Positions 52,647 through 61,875 are shown, numbered from the stretch's first letter. The stretch is DNA of 64,000 nucleotides from Cohnella endophytica (GCF_003628305.1 NZ_RBZM01000005.1:124001-188000); one strand, 5' to 3'. Notes: generated from the letters alone by a model not told the origin. A program made the numbers and translations.

Positions 52647-55094
52647 ATGAACATATCTTATCGGTGGTTATCCGATTATATCGATCTGAGCGGCATTGAC
52701 GCTCAACAATTGGCGGAAATGATGACGCGCGGAGGAATCGAGATCGACTCCGTTCCTTCCCGCAACGCGGGAGTTAGCGGCGTCGTGGTCGGTTACGTGA
52801 CCTCGCGCGAGAAGCATCCGGATGCGGATAAGCTAAGCGTCTGCAAAGTAGACGTAGGTACCGGCGAGGAACTGCAAATCGTGTGCGGAGCGGCGAATAT
52901 CGGTGCCGACATGAAGGTGCCGGTCGCAATGGTCGGCGCCAAGCTCCCCGGCGGACTGGACATTAAGCGGGCAAAGCTTCGCGGCGTGGAGTCGCAAGGC
53001 ATGATCTGTTCCGCGCGCGAGCTCGGAATCAACGACAAGCTGCTGCCTAAGGAACAACAAGAAGGCATTCTCGTATTGCCTTCGGATACCGAAATCGGGC
53101 GCGATATTCTGGACGTCCTTGCCTTGAACGATTCCATTTTGGAATTGGACCTGACGCCTAACCGTTCGGATTGCTTGAGCATGCTTGGAGTGGCTTACGA
53201 GGTCGCGGCATTGACCGGTCGTCCTCTGGAGCTTCCGGAGCCGGAGAAAGACATTCATCCGGCCAGCGACGTAACTTCCGACCATGTACGGGTAGGAATT
53301 ACCGCGGATGAGTTTTGCTCGCTCTATACGGCTCGCTACATCAAAGGAGTCAAGATCGCTCCGGCTCCCCAATGGATACAAAATCGCTTGATCGCCGCCG
53401 GAGTTCGCCCGATCAACAACATCGTGGACATCACGAATTATGTCATGCTGGAGTACGGCCAGCCGCTACATGCGTTCGACGCGGCGAAAGTAGCCGGCGG
53501 CAAGGTAGATGTCCGCCTTGCTCGCGAAGGCGAAACGCTAGTCACGCTTGACGGTCAAGAACGCAAGCTCGAGCCGCAAATGCTGGTGATCGCGGACGCG
53601 GAGAAGGCGATCGCTCTAGCTGGCGTAATGGGCGGTTTGAATTCGGAAGTGTCCGAAGAGACGACGGAAATCTTGTTGGAATCGGCGAAGTTCGATGGAG
53701 GCACGGTTCGCCGCACTTCGCGTCAACTGGGCTTGCGGTCCGAAGCTTCGGCGCGTTTCGAGAAGGAAGTCGACGCGGGCCGCGTACGTTCGGCGCTCGA
53801 TCGCGCGGCCGGGCTGATCGCTCGGTACGCGGGAGGACACGTAACCGAAGGAATCGCGGAGGCGGAAGTTTCTTCGCCGGCGACGGTTCAAGTGGAATTA
53901 TCGCTCGACCGCGTGAACGGAATGCTCGGGACGGAGCTCTCTTCTTTGGAAGTCAAGACGATCCTCTCCCGTCTGCAATTCCCGGCTGAAGCGAAGGGAG
54001 ATGGCGCTTGGCTGGTTACGGTACCTTCTCGTCGCGGAGACATTAGCCGCGATGTCGATCTCGTCGAGGAAGTCGCTCGCCTGCATGGCTACGACGAGAT
54101 TCCGACGACGCTGATCGAAGGACCGACGACGGCGGGCAAGCTGACGAAGTCGCAGGAAATACGCAGAGAACTGCGCCAGATCTTGACGGGCGCGGGCGTG
54201 CACGAAGCGGTATGCTACTCCGTAACGTCGGAGAAACGCACCGGATTATTCGGAGAGCTATCGGGCGAAGCGAAACCGATTCCGCTTGCGATGCCGATGA
54301 GCGAAGAGCGGAGCGTGCTGCGCACGACTCTATTGCCGAGCTTGATCGAAGCGGCCGCTTATAATCTTACTCGCAAAAATAACGATATCGCGTTGTTCGA
54401 GATCGGCAACGTTTACCATACGGACGAGGAGGCTCTAACGCGGTTACCGCAGGAGAAGCCTCGCCTGTCCTTGCTGCTGAGCGGCAACCGCCGCACGGCA
54501 AGTTGGAACCGGACGGCCGAAGCCGTCGACTTCTACGACGCGAAAGGTTATTTGGAGAAAGCGTTCGAACGTCTGGGGCTTGCCGGACGGATCTCTTACT
54601 TTGCCGCGCAGCCTGAAGGCTTCCATCCCGGACGTACGGCGTCGATCGGGATTCATACGGAACGCGGTACGGAAACGATCGGTTACGTCGGTCAACTGCA
54701 TCCCGATGTCCAGCGAGAATTCGATCTTCCCGATACCTATGTCGCCGAAATCGAGCTTGCGCCGATCTACGAATACGCGGACCGTCGCATCGAATACCGT
54801 ACGCTTCCGCGTTATCCGGCTATCGAGAGGGACATTGCGGTCGTGGTCGAACGCAACGTAACAGGCGGCGCTTTGACGGCGGCGATCGAAGCCTCCGCAG
54901 GCGAATTGTTGGAGTCCGTGAAAGTATTCGACGTCTATATGGGCGATCGGATTGCGAGCGATAAGAAGAGCATTGCGATAGCGCTCGTCTACCGTCATGC
55001 GGAACGTACGTTGACGGACGAGGAAGTTATCGAAACCCATAACCGGGTTTTGACTCAATTGGAACAATCTTTCGGCGCGGAACTTCGTAAATAG
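52647..55094 (+). CDS. pheT: Phenylalanyl-tRNA synthetase beta subunit
   Basis: 815-aa subunit with the EMAP/OB-like tRNA-binding domain near the N-terminus (VVVGYVTSREKHPDADKLSVCKVDVG), the B3/B4 editing domain (TPNRSDCLSMLGVAYEVAALTGR; INNIVDITNYVMLEYGQPLHAFDA), the B5 domain, the catalytic-like domain and the C-terminal anticodon-binding FDX-ACB domain (YPAIERDIAVVVERNV). Length is normal. It follows pheS at 76 bp under the same T-box. Confidence 0.97.
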   Translation: MNISYRWLSDYIDLSGIDAQQLAEMMTRGGIEIDSVPSRNAGVSGVVVGYVTSREKHPDADKLSVCKVDVGTGEELQIVCGAANIGADMKVPVAMVGAKLPGGLDIKRAKLRGVESQGMICSARELGINDKLLPKEQQEGILVLPSDTEIGRDILDVLALNDSILELDLTPNRSDCLSMLGVAYEVAALTGRPLELPEPEKDIHPASDVTSDHVRVGITADEFCSLYTARYIKGVKIAPAPQWIQNRLIAAGVRPINNIVDITNYVMLEYGQPLHAFDAAKVAGGKVDVRLAREGETLVTLDGQERKLEPQMLVIADAEKAIALAGVMGGLNSEVSEETTEILLESAKFDGGTVRRTSRQLGLRSEASARFEKEVDAGRVRSALDRAAGLIARYAGGHVTEGIAEAEVSSPATVQVELSLDRVNGMLGTELSSLEVKTILSRLQFPAEAKGDGAWLVTVPSRRGDISRDVDLVEEVARLHGYDEIPTTLIEGPTTAGKLTKSQEIRRELRQILTGAGVHEAVCYSVTSEKRTGLFGELSGEAKPIPLAMPMSEERSVLRTTLLPSLIEAAAYNLTRKNNDIALFEIGNVYHTDEEALTRLPQEKPRLSLLLSGNRRTASWNRTAEAVDFYDAKGYLEKAFERLGLAGRISYFAAQPEGFHPGRTASIGIHTERGTETIGYVGQLHPDVQREFDLPDTYVAEIELAPIYEYADRRIEYRTLPRYPAIERDIAVVVERNVTGGALTAAIEASAGELLESVKVFDVYMGDRIASDKKSIAIALVYRHAERTLTDEEVIETHNRVLTQLEQSFGAELRK

Positions 55095-55124
55095 CAAAAA
55101 CTCAGGCAGGAAACGGGCTCAGAG

Positions 55125-55175
55125 GCAGCGAATACATCAAGACGCCGCTTGGCGGAAGATGGTTCGCTGCTTTTC
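55125..55175 (+). terminator. Terminator after pheT
   Basis: GCAGCGAA / TTCGCTGC stem (55125-55132, 55163-55170) with inner CATC/GATG and CGCC/GGCG pairs, then TTTT. Confidence 0.75.
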
Positions 55176-55258
55176 TATCTTAATTCTCGAATGCGAAAAG
55201 CGAACGAATGGACATCAATAAGGTTACATAACAATGAACGCAATGGGAGGATCACGCT

Positions 55259-57784
55259 GTGAACGCTAACGACAAAACGCGTGTGACCGTTGACATATAT
55301 GGAACGCAATATACGCTAACGGGCCACACCAGCACGGAGTATATGAAACGGGTAGCCGCACTGGTCAACGAGCAAATGAGTAAAATCAATAGCGGGTCGC
55401 CCCGCTTGGATCTGCCGAAGCTAGCGGTGCTAGCCGCGGTCAATATGGGAGAAGAGCTGCTGCGGGTGCGCAGGGAAAGCGAGCAGCTGCTTAAGGAAGA
55501 AGTCGGTTACAAGAAACGGATCGAGGAACTCGAAGGGCTTCAAGAGGATACTGTGCAGGAGCTGGCTTCCGTAAGAGCCTCGGCCGAGGAAGAGTTAGCG
55601 GCTGTCAAGGCTCGCTCGGAAGAGGAACTCAACTCCGTACAGACTCTTGCGCTTGAGGAAATCGAAACTTTGAAGGCGCAGTCCGAGCAACGCTTGGCAT
55701 CCGCGAAATCGCTGGCAGCCCAAGAGTTGGCTAAGCTTCAGGACCGGGCAGAAGAGGATCTAGGGCTTGCGCGCGCCCAAGCGACAAAAGAACTAGAGAA
55801 AGTTAGGGCGCAGGCAGCGCGGGAGCTGGAAAGCTCGCTCGCGCAATCTGCCGAGGAGCTGTCGAGAACCAAAGCTCAAGCCGCGGAAGAGCTAGGGAAA
55901 GCACAGGCGCAAGCAGAAACAATCGCGGAAGAACTGGCGAGAGAACGAGTTCACGCGGCGCAAGAACTAGATCAAGTACGTTTGGAAGCTACTCATGAAT
56001 TGGAAAGCGTACGTGCTCAGGCTGCCCATGAATTTGAAAACATGCGGGCTCAAGCTGCGCAAGATCTGGAGCTAGCGCAGACGATAGCGGGCGAAGAGCT
56101 GGGAAGGGCTCAAGAGCAAGCGGAAGAAGTTGCTCGAGAGCTGGAGCGCGTGCGTACTCAAGCCTCGCTGGATTTGGATAACATGAAGAAGCAGGCTGCA
56201 CAAGAGTTGGAAGGCGTCCGGCTTCAAGCGGTTCAAGAACGCGAACAGGCTCAAGCGCAGGCAACTCTTGAATTGGAAGAAGCAAAAGCTTTCGCGACGT
56301 TGGAGGTTGAGGAAGTTCGAGCGATCGCGGCAGTGGAGCTTGAAGGCGCGAAGGAACATGCCGCGCAACAGTTGCAGTCGGTTCAGGCGCAAGCCGCGCT
56401 GGAGCTAGAACAGGCGATCGCAAAGGCCGCGGAGCAGTTAGAGCTGGAGCGTATCGATGCACAGGATCGGCTCGATAGCGCCGGGTCGGACGCGGAGAAG
56501 GAACGCGAACAGCTGCAGGCGGAATCCGCTCGCCAGCTTGCGCTCTTGAAAGAACAAGCCGCGAACGAGCTGCAAAGAATCAAGACGGAAGCCAACCAAG
56601 CGTACCAGCGGGTGAAATCGCAAGCTGCGCAAGAGCTCGAAGCGGCCAAAGCTCTTAACGAGCAACAGTTAGAGCAAATGCGCATTCAAGCGGTTAGCGA
56701 GCTGGAGAACGCCAAGACGGAAACCGCCGAGCTTGTCGATCAATTCGAAGTGGAGCGGGCAGAACTGCTGACTCGGCTATCGGAGCAAGTTAGCGTGCAC
56801 GTTTCCGAGATTGAGACATTATCGAGCAGGCATGCGGAAGAATTAGAAGCGTATTCCGCCGAATTGGAAACGCTGGCCGCTGAATTACGCGCGGAGAAAG
56901 CCGGACGCGCCGAAGATCTAGCATTAGCCGAAAATGCCAGAGCAGACGAAATCCGAGAGCTGGATCTAAAGCGAATCAACGAACTGGAACAGTCGGATCA
57001 ACGGAGAACGGCAGAACTCAAGTCCATCGTCGAGAAGAAGGATGCAGAAATTCAAGAGATCAAAAACAAAGCGAACTCTGAAACAAACGATATCGAAGCC
57101 ATTTATTCGGAGGAGCTCGAGCTGGTGAAGTCCGAGCTTGAGACGATTAGTACCGAACGAAACAAGTTGGCGACTCAGGAAATCGAGTGGAAACGGATAA
57201 CCGGCCAGCTCGAAAGCGACGTGGAGCATTGGGCCAAAGTCGCCGAAGATCAACGCCGAACCGTCATCGAACAGCAGGAAATGCTGCAGGAAGTCGAAGA
57301 GCAGACGTCCGAGCGGCAAAGCGCGCTGTCCGCGGCGATCGAGAAAGCCGAGCAAGAGCGCGACGAGCTCGCGCGGCAAATCGGCGAGCGGGATGCATGG
57401 GAGAAAGCGTGGAGCGACTCGATGCAAGAAATGCAAGCTCGACTCGCGTCCGCGCAGCAAGATCGGATAGCCGCGGACAATCGCGCGGCGGCGTTGGAAG
57501 ATCGTATCGCCGAGTTGAGCGATGCGGGCGTGGCATTGCGCGCGGCCGCGGAACGGGCAGAGCGAGAATTGGAGGCTGCGCTCGCGGAAGCGGCGGCAGC
57601 ACCAGCCCGCGAGGCGGAAGTCGAAGCCGCTTCGCAAGAGGAATTGCGCGAGCTGGCGAAGCGGAGCGAACGTCTAGAATCCGAGCTAGCGGAGTTGAAG
57701 CGGGAGCACGATGCGCTGGGCGTTGACTACGCGAAGCTTCAGAACGAGTACAATGAGTGGATCGATTTGCTGGAACACACGTAA
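55259..57784 (+). CDS. ZapA-domain protein with giant hendecad coiled-coil tail
   Basis: 841-aa protein (GTG start, GGGAGG 8 nt upstream). Residues 1-80 match ZapA, the FtsZ-ring crosslinker of about 85 aa in Bacillus (KTRVTVDIYGTQYTLTGHTS; LDLPKLAVLAAVNMGEELL). Residues 99-489 are 33 near-perfect 11-residue repeats of type AQELExVRAQA, interrupted by two 14-residue units (residues 220-233 and 289-302). The rest (490-841) is charged coiled coil ending KLQNEYNEWIDLLEHT. Its place after pheT matches zapA in Bacillota. A long rod tethering something to the division ring is a reasonable inference; a mere structural role elsewhere is possible. The 33-bp repeats in DNA are diverged, so the expansion is old. 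Confidence 0.9.
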   Translation: MNANDKTRVTVDIYGTQYTLTGHTSTEYMKRVAALVNEQMSKINSGSPRLDLPKLAVLAAVNMGEELLRVRRESEQLLKEEVGYKKRIEELEGLQEDTVQELASVRASAEEELAAVKARSEEELNSVQTLALEEIETLKAQSEQRLASAKSLAAQELAKLQDRAEEDLGLARAQATKELEKVRAQAARELESSLAQSAEELSRTKAQAAEELGKAQAQAETIAEELARERVHAAQELDQVRLEATHELESVRAQAAHEFENMRAQAAQDLELAQTIAGEELGRAQEQAEEVARELERVRTQASLDLDNMKKQAAQELEGVRLQAVQEREQAQAQATLELEEAKAFATLEVEEVRAIAAVELEGAKEHAAQQLQSVQAQAALELEQAIAKAAEQLELERIDAQDRLDSAGSDAEKEREQLQAESARQLALLKEQAANELQRIKTEANQAYQRVKSQAAQELEAAKALNEQQLEQMRIQAVSELENAKTETAELVDQFEVERAELLTRLSEQVSVHVSEIETLSSRHAEELEAYSAELETLAAELRAEKAGRAEDLALAENARADEIRELDLKRINELEQSDQRRTAELKSIVEKKDAEIQEIKNKANSETNDIEAIYSEELELVKSELETISTERNKLATQEIEWKRITGQLESDVEHWAKVAEDQRRTVIEQQEMLQEVEEQTSERQSALSAAIEKAEQERDELARQIGERDAWEKAWSDSMQEMQARLASAQQDRIAADNRAAALEDRIAELSDAGVALRAAAERAERELEAALAEAAAAPAREAEVEAASQEELRELAKRSERLESELAELKREHDALGVDYAKLQNEYNEWIDLLEHT

Positions 57785-57802
57785 GCCATACCGAAGAACG
57801 AC

Positions 57803-57850
57803 AAAAAAAGCGGTTCGCCCTTCGCTCATTCGAGCCGGGCGAACCGCTTT
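57803..57850 (-). terminator. Terminator of the CuA lipoprotein gene (minus strand)
   Basis: Perfect 14-bp stem (57807-57820 / 57837-57850). Read on the minus strand it is followed by seven T (57809-57803). It may also help end the converging ZapA-type transcript. Confidence 0.9.
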
Positions 57851-57863
57851 GTCGATCATTCGA

Positions 57864-58247
57864 TTAGCTTACGACAAGCTTCGAGATCATTTGCTTGTGG
57901 CCGCTGCCGCACATAATGCTGCAGTGGATCTCATACGTGCCCGCAGGCAAAGTGACGACTTTCGATTTATTGCCGCGAATTTCGATGCCCTGTCCGACGA
58001 TTTCGATTCCGTGAGCGCCTTTGGTGTTGTTAAGCGTCAGCTTAACGGGCGTGTCTTTAGGCATATCGTATTCGGTTTTGTCGAATGCCCATGTCGTCGC
58101 GTTGATGACGATTTCCTGCGAAGCCGTTTCCTCGGCGGGCGAGCCGGCCGGACTTTCCGATGCTGTATCGTTCTTGTTGCCGCCGCATGCCGCTAGCGCC
58201 AGCACCAATGCTGTTAACGTAAGTAGTAAAGCGAGTTTTCTTTGCAT
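57864..58247 (-). CDS. CuA-type cupredoxin lipoprotein
   Basis: 127-aa exported lipoprotein: signal peptide with lipobox LAAC (Cys21), a Ser/Ala/Glu linker, and a small cupredoxin domain. The ligands C109-x3-C113-x3-H117-x2-M120, with His79 earlier (KGAHGIEI), reproduce the CuA centre of cytochrome oxidase subunit II and N2O reductase. The usual Glu between the cysteines is replaced, giving CSIMCGSGHKQM. It has no oxidase membrane anchor. It may carry copper to oxidase assembly or transfer electrons. Start chosen at 58247 after GGAGGG. Confidence 0.88.
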   Translation of the reverse strand: MQRKLALLLTLTALVLALAACGGNKNDTASESPAGSPAEETASQEIVINATTWAFDKTEYDMPKDTPVKLTLNNTKGAHGIEIVGQGIEIRGNKSKVVTLPAGTYEIHCSIMCGSGHKQMISKLVVS

Positions 58248-58323
58248 TTCCTTATCCCTCCGGACTTTTGATTTACGGACGCTTCGAATCTCCCGCAAGC
58301 GAGATTAGCTCCCGTCAGCCCAT

Positions 58324-58329
58324 ATTGTA
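58324..58329 (-). promoter_or_regulatory. Candidate -10 of the CuA lipoprotein gene
   Basis: Minus-strand TACAAT with a weak -35. TACC-TAT-GGTA, a small palindrome, abuts it (minus strand) and could be a metal-regulator site. Confidence 0.35.
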
Positions 58330-58433
58330 CCATAGGTAAGGTAAGGCGGAACGAGCCAACCGTGGCGGAAAAATGAAATTAACAGCAGCTTCCTTTCAGC
58401 GACCCGCCGGCTCTCATTGCCGAAAAAACCAAC

Positions 58434-58925
58434 AGTGGTCTGGAAGAACCTTATTTCGGCGGATTGGGCTCATGCGGAGTAGTTAGTGGTCTGGCAGAAC
58501 CTTATTCGGCGGATCGTGCTCATGCGGGATAGTTAGTGGTCTGACGGAACCTTATTTCTGCGGATCGTGCTCATGCGGGATAGTTAGTGGTCTGGTAGAA
58601 CCTTATTTCGGCGGATGGGGCTCATGCGGGATAGTTAGTGGTCTGTCAGAACCTTATTTCGGCGGATGGGGCTCATGCGGGATAGTTAGTGGTCTGCCAG
58701 AACCTTATTTCGGCGGATGGGGCTCATGCGGGATAGTTAGTGGTCTGTCAGAACCTTATTTCGGCGGATGGGGCTCATGCGGGATAGTTAGTGGTCTGTC
58801 AGAACCTTATTTCGGCGGATGGGGCTCATGCGGGATAGTTAGTGGTCTGACGGAACCTTATTTCTGCGGATCGTGCTCATGCGGGATAGTTAGTGGTCTG
58901 GTAGAACCTTAATTCGGCGGATCGT
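58434..58925. repeat. 51-bp tandem repeat array 2 (nine full units and a partial tenth)
   Basis: Units begin at 58434, 58485, 58535, 58586, 58637, 58688, 58739, 58790, 58841 and 58892; all are 51 bp except the second, which has lost one T. A typical unit runs AGTGGTCTGTCAGAACCTTA, TTTCGGCGGATGGGGCTCAT, GCGGGATAGTT. The three bases after TCTG vary between units (GAA, GCA, ACG, GTA, TCA, CCA, TCA, TCA, ACG, GTA). Unit 9 is identical to unit 3, and unit 10 starts like unit 4, which suggests a multi-unit duplication. No open frame, promoter or gene is seen between 58330 and 59020. Confidence 0.92.
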
Positions 58926-59020
58926 ACCAATCAACGCGAAAAACGCGATGACAACCCCTTCCGCGGAACGGAAAAAAGGATATCGTCGCGTTTCTCGCCA
59001 GCCAGATCTTTTAGTCCCGT

Positions 59021-59380
59021 TTAATCCCGGCGGCGGTGCATCGCTTCATAAGGAGTGGATACGGGAATGAACAAGTCGATGATCCCGATTACGAGCGCAG
59101 CCATTAGGGCGCCGACTACGGATACGTGAACATGGCCCACTACGAATTGGGCTAACCAGATCACTAGCGCGCTCGATAGGAACCCGACGATGCCGCGGCC
59201 GAACGGCGTGACCCTTTTGCCGAAAATCCCTTCGATAACCCACCCCAGAACGGCGATTACGACCGCAAGCATGAGAGCGCTCCAGAAGCCTCCCACGGAG
59301 AACTGGGGTACCAACCATCCCACCACCATTAATACGATGGCCGAGACGATAAAGCGAACGACTGTTCCAAGAAAATTCAT
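59021..59380 (-). CDS. YvlD-like membrane protein (phage holin family PF04020)
   Basis: 119-aa protein with four hydrophobic helices (FIVSAIVLMVVGWLVPQF; ALMLAVVIAVLGWVIEGIF; GIVGFLSSALVIWLAQFVV; VVGALMAALVIGIIDLF). The layout fits the phage holin family 4_2 group found in many Bacillota chromosomes, including YvlD, which is linked to envelope stress rather than phage lysis. AAGGAGGT fixes the start. No phage genes are nearby. Confidence 0.85.
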   Translation of the reverse strand: MNFLGTVVRFIVSAIVLMVVGWLVPQFSVGGFWSALMLAVVIAVLGWVIEGIFGKRVTPFGRGIVGFLSSALVIWLAQFVVGHVHVSVVGALMAALVIGIIDLFIPVSTPYEAMHRRRD

Positions 59381-59440
59381 TTTATCGACCTCCTTATCCG
59401 GTAGTGTGCCCTTAGATTTAAACCCGTATGAGTGGAAGGT

Positions 59441-59469
59441 TTCGCAAGATCAAACGATTCGGCTATAAT
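59441..59469 (+). promoter_or_regulatory. Promoter of mutS2
   Basis: TTCGCA (59441-59446), 17-bp spacer, TATAAT (59464-59469). Confidence 0.55.
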
Positions 59470-59495
59470 AGAGGGCGAAGGAGATGAATTCCGCC

Positions 59496-61859
59496 GTGAA
59501 CGACAAGGCCTTACATACATTGGAATACGATAAAATCGTGCAGAGGCTGATCGGACTGACTTCGACAAGCTTAGGCAGAGAAGAAGCGGAGAAGCTTTCC
59601 CCATCCCGCGAGCTTTCCGTCGTGCAACGCCGACTGGCTGCGACCGATGAAGCTTCGCGTGCGGTCGCGCTGAAAGGCACGGCTCCTTTCGGAGGAATAA
59701 CGGATATTCGTTCTTCCCTGTATCGGGCGAAGCTGCAAGGCATTCTGCAGCCGCCGGAACTTATGGAAGTTGCCCAATTCATTATGGGTTCCCGCAGGCT
59801 TAACCGGTTTATCGCGTTGGCCGGGGAAGAAACCGCATTGCCGCTGCTAGCCGATTTGTGCGAGCCGTTAACGGATTACAAAGCGTTGGAGGACGATATC
59901 CGCCGCTGCATCGACGAGCAAGGCGAAGTGCTGGATTCGGCTAGTCCCGAGCTGGCTTCGGTCCGCAGGGATATTCGAATCAACGCGGGCAGGGCGAGGG
60001 AGAAGTTAGAAAGCTTAGTCCGATCTTCATCCGTGCAGAAAATGTTGCAGGACGCATTGATCACGATGCGAAACGACAGGTACGTCATTCCCGTAAAACA
60101 AGAGTACCGCGCGCATTTCGGGGGGATCGTGCACGATCAATCCGGAAGCGGAGCTACTTTGTTCATCGAGCCGGAAGCGGTCGTGCAGATGAACAACAAG
60201 TTGCGGGAACTTAAGATCAAGGAACAGAACGAAGTGGAACGCATTCTTCGCAAGCTGACCGAACAGGTCGGAGAACGCGCCGATTTGTTGACGGGCGACG
60301 CGGAACTCCTCGGGATGATCGATTTTATTTTCGCCAAGGCGTCACTGGCTCATGCGCTCCATGCGACGCTTCCGGAAATGAACGACGAAGGCAAACTGCT
60401 GCTGCATAAAGCCCGTCACCCCCTCATCGAGTTCAAGCAAGCGGTTCCGATCGACATCGAGCTAGGGGAAACGTACACCTCGATCATCGTGACCGGACCG
60501 AACACGGGCGGTAAGACCGTCTCCTTGAAGACGATCGGGCTGCTTAGCCTAATGGCGATGTCCGGTTTATTCATTCCCGCGGAAGACGGAAGCAAGCTGT
60601 GCGTATTCGATGGCATCTACGCCGATATCGGCGACGAGCAAAGCATCGAACAAAGCTTAAGCACGTTCTCGAGCCATATGACGAATTTAATCTCGATGCT
60701 GAACCAAGTGACGCGCAGAAGCCTCGTCCTGCTCGACGAATTAGGAGCGGGCACGGATCCGGCGGAAGGCTCCGCGCTTGCGATCGCCATACTGGAGCAT
60801 CTGCAGAAGCTGGGGTGTCGGCTCATCGCGACGACGCATTACAGCGAGTTGAAAGCTTATGCGTACAATCGCGAAGGGATCATCAACGCAAGCATGGAAT
60901 TCGACGTGGCCACGCTTCGGCCGACTTATCGTTTGCTCGTCGGCGTTCCGGGCCGAAGCAACGCGTTCGCGATCGCGGAACGGTTAGGACTTCCGAAGAG
61001 CATTATCGACCATGCCCGCGGAGAGGTAAGCGAAGACGAGCTCAAAGTCGATTCGATGATCGCTTCCTTGGAGCAAGATCGCCTGCAGGCTCAATCCGAA
61101 CGTCAACTCGCCGAGAGGATGCGCCGGGAAGTGGAGAAATTGCAATCCGATATGGAAGAGGAACGGTTTAAGCTGCAAGAGCAAAAGGCGAAGTTGTTGG
61201 AGAACGCGCGAGAGGAAGCGCGGCAAGCGATCTCCAAAGCGAAGCGCGAGGCGGAAGAAATCATTGGGGATCTTCGTCGACTGGCTTTGGAAGAGGGCGC
61301 TTCGGTGAAGGAACACAAGTTGATCGAAGCTCGGCGCAGGTTGGAAGACGCCGTGCCGTCGCCTGTCGCGAAGCCGAATCGTTCTTCCGGCGCCAAGCAG
61401 GGCAAGATCGAGTCGGGAGATGAAGTGAAAGTGCTCAGTCTGGGCGGCCAGAAGGGGCATGTCGTGGAATTGATCGGCGGCTCCGAAGCGATGGTTCAGC
61501 TTGGCATTCTCAAGATGAAAGTAGCTTTAGCGGATCTTGAACCGATGCGAAAGTCCGCATCGAGTAAAGCCCCGATCGCTCAGGCGACGATCGTCAAGCG
61601 TTCTCGTGACGAGAACGTTCGCACGGAGTTGGATTTGCGAGGGATGATGCTGGACGAGGCGATCATGGAAGTAGATCGATTCCTAGACGAAGCATTTCTG
61701 TCCAACCTCGGCCAAGTGTACATTATCCATGGTAAGGGAACCGGAGCGTTGCGAACGGGAGTTCAGGAATTCCTGCGACGCCATAAGCACGTGAAGAGCT
61801 ATCGGCTAGGCCAATTCGGGGAAGGCGGCGCGGGGGTATCCGTGGCCGAGCTTCACTAA
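59496..61859 (+). CDS. mutS2: MutS2 (recombination suppressor / ribosome-rescue ATPase)
   Basis: 787-aa ATPase that limits homologous recombination and, in Bacillus, splits collided ribosomes. Core helical domain, Walker A GPNTGGKTVSLKTIG, Walker B SLVLLDELGAGTDPAEGSALA, a long coiled coil (about 515-640), a KOW-like region, and a C-terminal Smr domain (ELDLRGMMLDEAIMEVDRFL; IIHGKGTGALR), a nuclease motif. Start chosen at GTG 59496: AAGGAG directly abuts the ATG at 59484, and MNDKALHTLEYDKI fits the family N-terminus. Confidence 0.95.
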   Translation: MNDKALHTLEYDKIVQRLIGLTSTSLGREEAEKLSPSRELSVVQRRLAATDEASRAVALKGTAPFGGITDIRSSLYRAKLQGILQPPELMEVAQFIMGSRRLNRFIALAGEETALPLLADLCEPLTDYKALEDDIRRCIDEQGEVLDSASPELASVRRDIRINAGRAREKLESLVRSSSVQKMLQDALITMRNDRYVIPVKQEYRAHFGGIVHDQSGSGATLFIEPEAVVQMNNKLRELKIKEQNEVERILRKLTEQVGERADLLTGDAELLGMIDFIFAKASLAHALHATLPEMNDEGKLLLHKARHPLIEFKQAVPIDIELGETYTSIIVTGPNTGGKTVSLKTIGLLSLMAMSGLFIPAEDGSKLCVFDGIYADIGDEQSIEQSLSTFSSHMTNLISMLNQVTRRSLVLLDELGAGTDPAEGSALAIAILEHLQKLGCRLIATTHYSELKAYAYNREGIINASMEFDVATLRPTYRLLVGVPGRSNAFAIAERLGLPKSIIDHARGEVSEDELKVDSMIASLEQDRLQAQSERQLAERMRREVEKLQSDMEEERFKLQEQKAKLLENAREEARQAISKAKREAEEIIGDLRRLALEEGASVKEHKLIEARRRLEDAVPSPVAKPNRSSGAKQGKIESGDEVKVLSLGGQKGHVVELIGGSEAMVQLGILKMKVALADLEPMRKSASSKAPIAQATIVKRSRDENVRTELDLRGMMLDEAIMEVDRFLDEAFLSNLGQVYIIHGKGTGALRTGVQEFLRRHKHVKSYRLGQFGEGGAGVSVAELH

Positions 61860-61875
61860 CGGGAGGTCATCACTC

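Noticed and set aside
58434..58925. CRISPR array
   Set aside because: Units are nearly identical over the whole 51 bp, with only a variable triplet rather than unique spacers of 30 or more bases, and no cas genes are present.
59021..59380. Prophage remnant because of the holin-family match
   Set aside because: YvlD-type proteins are chromosomal in many Bacillota; no integrase, lysin or structural phage gene is nearby.
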